5,115 nucleotides of DNA from positions 1 through 5,115 of the forward strand of contig JAUUZV010000176.1 in assembly GCA_030592085.1 (NCBI GenBank), in the 5' to 3' direction. Numbering within the stretch: position 1 is the first letter of the stretch; the number at the start of each line of letters is the position of its first letter. The stretch comes from Clostridia bacterium. GTDB lineage: Bacteria; Bacillota; Clostridia; DUPQ01. Made by a program: the position numbers and the translations under genes. This document shows positions 1-5,115 of the stretch, piece after piece. The notes under the pieces are model-generated. The model was not told where the DNA came from, made no database searches, and saw only the letters and a program-made list of their open reading frames with translations.

Positions 1-781
1 CTAGTGAAGCCATAGCTTTAATTGTGGGAATAAAGATTTCTTTTTCACAAAGTTTAGCTAATTCTTCATCATATATTTTACTTGGGCTAAAAGCACCCAT
101 TCCTCCTGTATTTAGCCCTTGGTCATTGTCAAGAGCTCTTTTGTGATCTTGTGAGGAAATCATTGGATAAATTGTCTTACCATCAGTAAAAGCTAACACA
201 GTCACTTCACGACCTGTCATAAATTCTTCTATTACAATTGTTTCCCCAGATGAGCCAAACTTTTTATCACTCATCATCTCCTTACATGCCTTTATTGCTT
301 CATCAAGTGTATTAGCTATAATAACACCTTTACCAAGTGCTAATCCATCAGCTTTAATAACAATTGGCATTGCTTGATTTTTTAAATATTCAATGGCTAA
401 ATTAACATCACTAAATACTTCATAATTTGCTGTGGGAATAGAATTATCACTCATTAATTGTTTAGAAAATGATTTACTAGCTTCTAAAATTGCAGCATTT
501 TTTTTAGGGCCAAATGCTCTAATTCCTTCTTTTTCCATTTCATCAACCATACCTAAAGCTAATGGATCATCAGGTGCTACAAACACCATGTCAATTTGCT
601 CACTTTTTACAAAGGCAATCATCCCTTGTATATCAGTAGCTAAAATATTAACACATACCGCTAATTTAGAAATACCTCCGTTCCCAGGAGCACAATAAAG
701 TTTTGTTACTTTTTTACTTTGATTAAGTTTCCAGATTATAGCATGTTCTCGTCCACCGCTACCAACTACTAATATTTTCAT
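1..781 (-). CDS. purD: Phosphoribosylamine-glycine ligase PurD (GAR synthetase), N-terminal part
   Basis: PurD joins glycine to phosphoribosylamine using ATP, the second step of the pathway, acting on the unstable product of PurF. The gene runs off the left edge after 260 codons, about 60 percent of the usual 420-residue enzyme; no stop or frameshift is seen. Reading from ATG at 781, the N-terminal domain has LVVGSGGREHAI (4-15), APGNGG (31-36) and VAPDDPLALGMVDEM (68-82). The VAPDDPL form replaces the VGPEAPL of E. coli; I recall it from clostridial homologues. The ATP-grasp domain follows with VIKADGLALGKGV (141-153), VIEEFMTGREVTV (183-195) and DHKRALDNDQGLNTGGMGAF (213-232), the last being the family signature. 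The start is supported by an AAAGGA site six bases upstream and by the immediate glycine-rich loop. The PurO-like gene ends 10 bases upstream. The missing part would hold the rest of the ATP-grasp domain and the C-terminal domain. Confidence 0.96.
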   Translation of the reverse strand, partial: MKILVVGSGGREHAIIWKLNQSKKVTKLYCAPGNGGISKLAVCVNILATDIQGMIAFVKSEQIDMVFVAPDDPLALGMVDEMEKEGIRAFGPKKNAAILEASKSFSKQLMSDNSIPTANYEVFSDVNLAIEYLKNQAMPIVIKADGLALGKGVIIANTLDEAIKACKEMMSDKKFGSSGETIVIEEFMTGREVTVLAFTDGKTIYPMISSQDHKRALDNDQGLNTGGMGAFSPSKIYDEELAKLCEKEIFIPTIKAMASL

Positions 782-787
782 ATAGAA

Positions 788-793
788 TCCTTT
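788..793 (-). promoter_or_regulatory. Ribosome binding site of purD
   Basis: On the minus strand AAAGGA is followed by six bases (TTCTAT) and then ATG at 781. Its first two bases belong to the stop codon TAA of the PurO-like gene (794-792). It is weaker than the sites before purM and the formyltransferase gene but well spaced. Confidence 0.75.
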
Positions 794-1499
794 ATTTATT
801 TTTATTTACAATATGTATTGTTTGTTCTTTAGTTTTAACATCAATCATTTTAACCATTAATGATACTTTATTATCATCATCTAAATACTCCCAAAATATT
901 GATGCATTTTCTTTAATTGAATTATACAAAGGAACAGTATATGGTTCACCTGTAAATGATGGTAATGGGTCTCCATCATCGTTATATGTTGTTATACAAT
1001 GACCAATTCCTTTTATAAATGAACTATATTGGAAAAGTGATTTCATCTCGTTTTTTTCATTATTATTAATGGTTTTGAGAATTGATAATTTATATGTCAA
1101 TTCATCAGCATTAATAACACCTGAAATTCTAGGTGTGAAATTTGGACCATCTGGTTCATAACATCTAGTTTCTAAAGCATTAGAAAAAGATTTGTTATTT
1201 TTTAAGTATTCATAAATAGTTTCTGTTTGATCTCCATTAGTAATAATATGATACTGGTTAAATACTTTACAAGGATAGTAAATTATTAAACTAGGATCTA
1301 ACAATTTACTTTCATCATACGCTTTAGTTCTAACAAATAGATTGTCTTTTTCAAAAATCCTATTTTTCGAATTAGGGCTTCGTCCCATAATCCAATAAAC
1401 TTGTATTAAACTTTTTTTATCAGGTGACATACCTATAACTATTCCTCTACCAGGATAGATAGAATATTTTAAGTTATTTTCTTCAGTTTTTAAATTCAT
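792..1499 (-). CDS. purO: IMP cyclohydrolase, PurO-like family
   Basis: The likely role is the last step of the pathway, closing FAICAR to IMP in the cytosol. The 235-residue protein is unrelated to the MGS-like cyclohydrolase domain of ordinary PurH. It shows the landmarks I associate with the PurO/IMP_cyclohyd family: YPGRGI (15-20), GRSPNSKNR (39-47), NGDQTETI (88-95) and YEPDGPNFTPRISG (114-127). These line up with the GRI, PNRT, NGSHTDTI and LNTPRI motifs of archaeal PurO, an Ntn-hydrolase-like fold. The protein is longer than archaeal PurO (about 200 residues). It has a 14-residue N-terminal lead and a region around GHCITTYNDDGDPLPSFTGE (166-185), both typical, I believe, of the bacterial branch. 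There is no signal peptide or membrane segment. Its position directly behind a transformylase that lacks a cyclohydrolase domain is strong support for the function. Base composition resembles its neighbours, so nothing suggests recent transfer. The family call rests on motif memory and context; activity is inferred. Confidence 0.9.
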   Translation of the reverse strand: MNLKTEENNLKYSIYPGRGIVIGMSPDKKSLIQVYWIMGRSPNSKNRIFEKDNLFVRTKAYDESKLLDPSLIIYYPCKVFNQYHIITNGDQTETIYEYLKNNKSFSNALETRCYEPDGPNFTPRISGVINADELTYKLSILKTINNNEKNEMKSLFQYSSFIKGIGHCITTYNDDGDPLPSFTGEPYTVPLYNSIKENASIFWEYLDDDNKVSLMVKMIDVKTKEQTIHIVNKNK

Positions 1500-1504
1500 A
1501 ACAG

Positions 1505-1511
1505 CTCCCTT
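1505..1511 (-). promoter_or_regulatory. Ribosome binding site of the PurO-like gene
   Basis: On the minus strand AAGGGAG is followed by five bases (CTGTT) and then ATG at 1499. It lies wholly within the 15-base gap after the formyltransferase stop (1517-1515). This is the only junction in the window where the site does not touch the upstream stop codon. Confidence 0.8.
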
Positions 1512-1514
1512 TCT

Positions 1515-2678
1515 TTAATGATGAAATAATCTCTTACCTGTATTAACCATTACAATACCATATTCATCACATGCATTTTCTACTAAAGAATCTCTTACTG
1601 AGCCACCTGGTTGAACTACAAACCTAACTCCACTTTTATATGCTCTGTCAATATTGTCTCTAAATGGGAAGAAGGCATCAGAACCTAATGATACATTTGT
1701 CAATTTTTTCAACCATTCACTTTTTTCTTCTTTAGTTAATTTTTCTGGAATTGATATAAAAAACTCTTTCCAATAAGCTAACTCTTGTGGTGATAATTCA
1801 TCTAAAAGATACATATCAATTGCATTATCACGCTCTGGTCTTTTTATTCCTTTAACAAATTGTAAGTTAAGTACTTTTGGATGTTGTCTTAAAAACCAAT
1901 TTTCTGCTTTTTCTGCAGCTAATCTAGTACAGTGTATTCTAGATTGTTGTCCAGCTCCACAACCAATGACTTGACCATCATAAACTAAACAAACAGAATT
2001 TGATTGTGTATATTTAAGAGTAATTATTGAAAGTAATAAATCAAGTTTTACGCTTTCTGGTAGATTTTTATTTTTAGTTACTATGTTTGTTAATTCACTA
2101 GCTTTAGGAATGTAATTATTTCTGTCTTGTGAAAAAGTAATTCCAAATATATTTCTTACTTCTTCTCCTTTAAAATCATAATTTTCATCAATTTGTACAA
2201 CGTTATATTTTCCACCTTTTTTGGCTAAGAGAATTTCTAGTGCTTCTTTACTATATGATGGAGCAATTACACCATCTGATACTTCTTTTTTTATTAATAG
2301 AGCAGTGGCTTTATCAACTTTATCACTTAACGCAATCCAATCACCAAAGGAAGACATCCTATCAGCTCCTCTAGCTCTAGCATATGCACAAGCAAGTGGT
2401 GATAATTGTATTTTTCCAACAAAATATGCTTTTTTCATAGTTTCACTTAGTGGTTTACCTATAGCCGCTCCAGCTGGTGAAACATGTTTAAAAGATGCAG
2501 CACTAGCCATATTTGTAGCTTTTTTTAGTTCTTTTACAAGTTGCCATGAATTAATAGCATCCATAAAGTTTATATAACCTGGATTACCATTTAAAACTTT
2601 AATTACGTCATCGTTAAATTGAAGTTTTGCTTTTTCTTGTTGCGGATTACATCCATACTTTAATTTTAGTTCACCCAT
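1515..2678 (-). CDS. purH: Stand-alone AICAR formyltransferase (PurH transformylase domain only)
   Basis: This enzyme transfers the formyl group of 10-formyltetrahydrofolate to AICAR, giving FAICAR, the penultimate step to IMP. Bifunctional PurH has about 510-590 residues; this protein has 387 and starts at the usual domain boundary. LKYGCNPQQ (6-14) corresponds to the LRYGxNPHQ motif that follows the cyclohydrolase domain in PurH. Next come FKHVSPAGAA (63-72), whose Lys64-His65 match the catalytic Lys-His pair of human ATIC, then RARGADRMSSFGDW (101-114), KYTQSNSVC (222-230, with the conserved Asn), GAGQQSRIHCTRLA (241-254), SDAFFPFRDNIDRA (333-346) and a C-terminal RLFHH. These motifs match the C-terminal half of animal ATIC as I recall it better than typical bacterial PurH. 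The strong ribosome binding site and the intervening purM stop rule out a fused N-terminal domain. The cyclohydrolase step is presumably supplied by the PurO-like gene 15 bases downstream. The gene name purH is used loosely, since only one of its two activities is present. Confidence 0.95.
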   Translation of the reverse strand: MGELKLKYGCNPQQEKAKLQFNDDVIKVLNGNPGYINFMDAINSWQLVKELKKATNMASAASFKHVSPAGAAIGKPLSETMKKAYFVGKIQLSPLACAYARARGADRMSSFGDWIALSDKVDKATALLIKKEVSDGVIAPSYSKEALEILLAKKGGKYNVVQIDENYDFKGEEVRNIFGITFSQDRNNYIPKASELTNIVTKNKNLPESVKLDLLLSIITLKYTQSNSVCLVYDGQVIGCGAGQQSRIHCTRLAAEKAENWFLRQHPKVLNLQFVKGIKRPERDNAIDMYLLDELSPQELAYWKEFFISIPEKLTKEEKSEWLKKLTNVSLGSDAFFPFRDNIDRAYKSGVRFVVQPGGSVRDSLVENACDEYGIVMVNTGKRLFHH

Positions 2679-2683
2679 TTTTA

Positions 2684-2689
2684 CTCCTT
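2684..2689 (-). promoter_or_regulatory. Ribosome binding site of the AICAR formyltransferase gene
   Basis: On the minus strand AAGGAG is followed by five bases (TAAAA) and then ATG at 2678. Its first two bases are the last two of the purM stop codon TAA (2690-2688). The site confirms that the protein begins directly with the transformylase domain, with no missing upstream cyclohydrolase domain. Confidence 0.85.
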
Positions 2690-3695
2690 AGACAAATTTT
2701 ATTGGTTTATCACTTTTAATAACTTCTCCAATAATATATCCATTGTATTCATTAGCAATTTTTTCGCTATCACTTTTATTTACTGCTATAACCATTCCAA
2801 TTCCCATGTTATAAGTATTGTACATACTATTATTATCAATTTTCCCCATATCTTGTAATAGATTGAAAATAGGAAGAACAGGCCATGACCCTTTTTGAAT
2901 ATTAGCTCCTAAACCCTCTTTTAGCATTCTTGGAATATTTTCAATAAATCCACCACCTGTAATATGTGAAATACCTTTAACTTCATATTTATCAATAATA
3001 TTAAGGATTTTTTTTACATAAATAGTAGTAGGAGTTAATAAGCTTTCTCCAATGGTCATATCTAATTCATCATAATATTTTGATAAGCTTTTTTTATCTT
3101 CACCAACTACTTTACGAACTAGTGAAAATCCATTACTATGTACACCACTTGATGGTAATCCTATTAAAATATCACCATCTTTTATATTATTTTTATCAAT
3201 TATTTTTTCTTTATCAACTACACCTACAGAGAATCCAGCTAAATCATATTCATCAAGTTTATAAAATCCTGGCATCTCAGCTGTTTCTCCACCAACTATG
3301 GCACAATCAGATTCTATACAACCAGTGGCAATTCCTTTTACAATTTGTTCGATTTTTTCAGGGTAATTTTTACCACATGCAATATAATCAAGGAAAAATA
3401 GTGGTTTAGCTCCTGAACAAATAATATCGTTAACACACATTGCAACTGCATCAATTCCTATAGTATCGTGCTTATCTAATATAAAAGCCAATTTTAATTT
3501 TGTACCTACACCATCTGTACCTGAAACTAATACGGGTTGTTTATATCCTGATAAATCAGGTAAATATAATCCACCAAATCCACCTATATCAGCTAATACA
3601 TTACAATTCATGGTTTTAGCAATATGTTTTTTCATGAGTTCTACGCTTTTGTATCCAGCTTCTACGTCAACTCCAGCTTTCTTATATTGATTCAT
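2688..3695 (-). CDS. purM: Phosphoribosylformylglycinamidine cyclo-ligase PurM (AIR synthetase)
   Basis: PurM closes the imidazole ring in the cytosol, converting FGAM and ATP to 5-aminoimidazole ribonucleotide. I place the start at the ATG at 3695, giving 335 residues, not at the in-frame ATG 18 bases upstream. That choice puts AGGAG five bases before the start, and the protein then begins MNQYKKAGVDVEAGYKSV, in register with the N-terminus of B. subtilis PurM. Numbered from this Met, family landmarks are SGTDGVGTKLKLA (58-70, ATP-binding region), a KHDTIGIDAVAMCVND stretch from residue 75, GGETAEMPG (135-143), HSNGFSLVRK (186-195), HITGGGF (244-250) and NMGIGM (296-301). The length is a little short of the usual 340-350 because the C-terminal tail after IIGEVIKSDKPIKFV is brief. 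No key motif is missing. purF lies 8 bases upstream. The next gene is the AICAR formyltransferase and not purN, which commonly sits here in Bacillota. Confidence 0.96.
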   Translation of the reverse strand: MNQYKKAGVDVEAGYKSVELMKKHIAKTMNCNVLADIGGFGGLYLPDLSGYKQPVLVSGTDGVGTKLKLAFILDKHDTIGIDAVAMCVNDIICSGAKPLFFLDYIACGKNYPEKIEQIVKGIATGCIESDCAIVGGETAEMPGFYKLDEYDLAGFSVGVVDKEKIIDKNNIKDGDILIGLPSSGVHSNGFSLVRKVVGEDKKSLSKYYDELDMTIGESLLTPTTIYVKKILNIIDKYEVKGISHITGGGFIENIPRMLKEGLGANIQKGSWPVLPIFNLLQDMGKIDNNSMYNTYNMGIGMVIAVNKSDSEKIANEYNGYIIGEVIKSDKPIKFV

Positions 3696-3700
3696 AATAT

Positions 3701-3706
3701 CTCCTA
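3701..3706 (-). promoter_or_regulatory. Ribosome binding site of purM, overlapping the purF stop
   Basis: On the minus strand TAGGAG is followed by five bases (ATATT) and then ATG at 3695. The first three bases are the purF stop codon TAG. This site decides the purM start: the longer reading frame beginning with ATG at 3713 would begin inside purF and carries no comparable site. The overlap suggests translational coupling of purF and purM. Confidence 0.85.
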
Positions 3707-5104
3707 GCCACAATTATTCTTTTCCATTTCATCTGGTACTTCCATAGGATATTTCCCATTAAAACAAGCTGTACAAAATCCTAAATTAGATCCAATAGGT
3801 GTTTTAAGTAATCCTTCTAAACTTAAATATTCTAAACTATCAGCTCCAATTAATTGCCTGATTTCTTCAACAGAACTAGTCGATGCAACTAATTGTTTTC
3901 TTGTTGATGTATCAATACCAAAGAAACACGGATATTTATATGGTGGTGAACTAATTCTCATATGAACCTCTTTAGCTCCTGCTTCTTTTAACATTGTAAC
4001 AATTTGTCTAGTAGTTGTTCCCCTCACAATAGAATCATCAATCATTATAACTACTTTACCTTTTATTTCACTTTTTATAGGGTTGAATTTAATTGAAACA
4101 CCTCGTTCTCTTTGTGTTTGTTCAGGTTGTATAAAGGTTCTACCAACATAGCGATTTTTAAGTAGTCCATGTCCATATGGAATTCCACTCTCTCTAGAAT
4201 ATCCTAAAGCTGCATCAAGTCCTCCAGAAGGAGCACCTATAACAATATCAGCTTTTATTGGATGTTCCCTTGCTAATATTCTTCCCGCTTCAATTCTTGC
4301 CATATGGGTGCTAACTCCATCTATAACACTATCAGGTCGTGCAAAATATACATGTTCAAAAATACAAAGTGTTGATTTTACTTGTTTTTCAGCTTTATGG
4401 CTTTCAAGATTACCATCTTCATCTATTAATACAATTTCTCCTGGTTCAATATCTCTTATGAATTTTGCACCTACTGCATCTAGAGCACAACTTTCAGATG
4501 CAATTACATAAGAATGTTCAATTTTTCCTAAACATAATGGTCTAATTCCACGTGGATCTCTCATTCCTACTAATCGCTTTGGTGTAATCATGGTTATAGC
4601 ATATGAACCTTTTATGTCAGACATTACTTTTTTAAGAGTATCAGCAATATTAGAACTCATTACTCTATATCTAGAAATTAGATTTGCAATAACCTCAGTA
4701 TCATTTGTTGATTGAAAAACCGCACCTTGATTTTCTAATTCTTCTCTAAGTTCAGTAGCATTAATTAGATTTCCATTATGTGCTAAAGCCATATTACCAT
4801 TACGATATCGTAAAACTAATGGTTGAGCATTTATAACAGATGAATCTCCCGTTGTAGAATATCTCACATGTCCAATGGCAATATTCCCTTTTAGATGATC
4901 TAATAATATTCTATCAAAAACTTCAGGAGCTAAACCCATATCTTTATGACATAAAATTGTAGGGCCATTTTTAACAGCAATACCAGCACTTTCTTGTCCT
5001 CTATGTTGTAATGCATATAATCCATAATATACCATTCTAGATGTGTCAAATTTGTCATTATTAATAATACCAAATACTCCACAGGCTTCTTTTTGTTTTT
5101 CCAT
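3704..5104 (-). CDS. purF: Amidophosphoribosyltransferase PurF (Bacillus-type, iron-sulfur class)
   Basis: This cytosolic enzyme makes 5-phosphoribosylamine from PRPP and glutamine, the first committed step of purine synthesis. The protein has 466 residues, close to the roughly 470 usual for the family. The N-terminal Ntn glutaminase domain begins at Cys8 (EACGVFGI), so MEKQKEA is a likely 7-residue propeptide removed to expose the nucleophile. LQHRGQESAGI (32-42), GHVRYST (78-84) and LAHNGNL (107-113) are glutaminase motifs. The C-terminal phosphoribosyltransferase domain carries KNRYVGRTFIQP (316-327) and the PRPP loop VVIMIDDSIVRGTT (351-364). Cys247, Cys393, Cys444 and Cys447 match the four [4Fe-4S] ligands of B. 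subtilis PurF; in that protein the cluster is oxygen-labile and linked to turnover. One oddity is PSGG at 292-295, where relatives usually have PDSG or PDSS. The start is fixed by Cys8, because no other Met lies before it, but the 11 visible upstream bases contain no clear ribosome binding site. The gene ends in TAG, and purM follows 8 bases later. Confidence 0.97.
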   Translation of the reverse strand: MEKQKEACGVFGIINNDKFDTSRMVYYGLYALQHRGQESAGIAVKNGPTILCHKDMGLAPEVFDRILLDHLKGNIAIGHVRYSTTGDSSVINAQPLVLRYRNGNMALAHNGNLINATELREELENQGAVFQSTNDTEVIANLISRYRVMSSNIADTLKKVMSDIKGSYAITMITPKRLVGMRDPRGIRPLCLGKIEHSYVIASESCALDAVGAKFIRDIEPGEIVLIDEDGNLESHKAEKQVKSTLCIFEHVYFARPDSVIDGVSTHMARIEAGRILAREHPIKADIVIGAPSGGLDAALGYSRESGIPYGHGLLKNRYVGRTFIQPEQTQRERGVSIKFNPIKSEIKGKVVIMIDDSIVRGTTTRQIVTMLKEAGAKEVHMRISSPPYKYPCFFGIDTSTRKQLVASTSSVEEIRQLIGADSLEYLSLEGLLKTPIGSNLGFCTACFNGKYPMEVPDEMEKNNCG

Positions 5105-5115
5105 AATATAATCAG

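Larger units (their letters stand above)
1..5104 (-). other. Purine operon segment purF-purM-AICARFT-purO-purD
   Basis: Five genes of one pathway run in the same direction with gaps of 8, 9, 15 and 10 bases. There is no room for an internal promoter or terminator, and no hairpin with a T-run is visible between genes. Each downstream gene has its own ribosome binding site, three of them overlapping the previous stop. The order follows the common Bacillota series F-M-N-H-D, except that purN is absent and purH is replaced by two genes. The promoter and any PurR box or guanine riboswitch would lie to the right of the window. Confidence 0.9.

Noticed and set aside
432..698. Plus-strand reading frame of 88 codons
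   Set aside because: It lies entirely inside purD on the opposite strand, its translation has no recognisable motif, and purD codes clearly across the whole stretch.
782..791. A terminator or internal promoter between the PurO-like gene and purD
   Set aside because: The gap is only 10 bases, fully occupied by the ribosome binding site and spacer, with no hairpin. T-runs seen on the plus strand here are coding A-rich sequence.
1500..1514. A frameshift or split of one bifunctional purH into two pieces
   Set aside because: The downstream protein is not the missing PurH domain. It belongs to an unrelated family and would be on the wrong side, since PurH carries its cyclohydrolase at the N-terminus.
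2221..2577. Plus-strand reading frame of 118 codons
   Set aside because: It is antisense to the conserved core of the AICAR formyltransferase, including the FKHVSPAG and RARGADRM motifs, and looks like a shadow of that gene.
3080..3409. Plus-strand reading frame of 109 codons, rich in Leu, His, Tyr and Gln
   Set aside because: The odd composition comes from reading AT-rich purM antisense; the same bases encode conserved purM motifs such as GGETAEMPG.
4308..4511. Plus-strand reading frame of 67 codons
   Set aside because: It is antisense to the middle of purF with no start site or similarity of its own.
1..5115. A TGA-as-tryptophan (mycoplasma) genetic code, suggested by the AT-rich sequence
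   Set aside because: All five genes read through cleanly under the standard code, tryptophans are TGG, the observed stops are TAA and TAG, and no frame needs TGA to be read as an amino acid.

Overview
The window is one block of a de novo purine biosynthesis operon, all on the minus strand. In transcription order (right to left) it reads purF, purM, a stand-alone AICAR formyltransferase (the transformylase half of PurH), a PurO-type IMP cyclohydrolase, and purD. purD is cut by the left edge. purF starts 11 bases from the right edge, so the promoter, leader and any upstream pur genes lie outside.

The DNA is clearly AT-rich, every gene is intact under the standard code, and strong AGGAG-type ribosome binding sites precede the four downstream genes. 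PurF is of the Bacillus type, with a short propeptide and four iron-sulfur cysteines. PurM closely resembles the B. subtilis protein. Together with the split AICARFT/PurO pair this points to a low-GC Bacillota (Clostridia-like, or a related Erysipelotrichia/Mycoplasmatota-like lineage). I cannot place it more precisely from this window.

Layout: 3704-5104 purF (step 1, PRPP to phosphoribosylamine); 2688-3695 purM (step 5, FGAM to AIR); 1515-2678 AICAR formyltransferase (step 9); 792-1499 PurO-like IMP cyclohydrolase (step 10); 1-781 purD (step 2, GAR synthesis, N-terminal 260 residues). Gaps are 8, 9, 15 and 10 bases. At three of the four junctions the Shine-Dalgarno sequence overlaps the stop codon of the preceding gene, so the genes are almost certainly co-transcribed and probably translationally coupled. 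There is no gene-free stretch of any size, and I see no tRNA, mobile element, CRISPR array, terminator or riboswitch.

The most interesting point is the last two steps to IMP. Most bacteria use one bifunctional PurH. Here the transformylase domain stands alone and looks more like the C-terminal half of eukaryotic ATIC than like ordinary bacterial PurH. The cyclohydrolase domain is replaced by an unrelated protein of the PurO family first known from archaea, encoded immediately downstream. purN, which usually lies between purM and purH in Bacillota operons, is missing from that position. This is an uncommon arrangement of known families, not a wholly new system.
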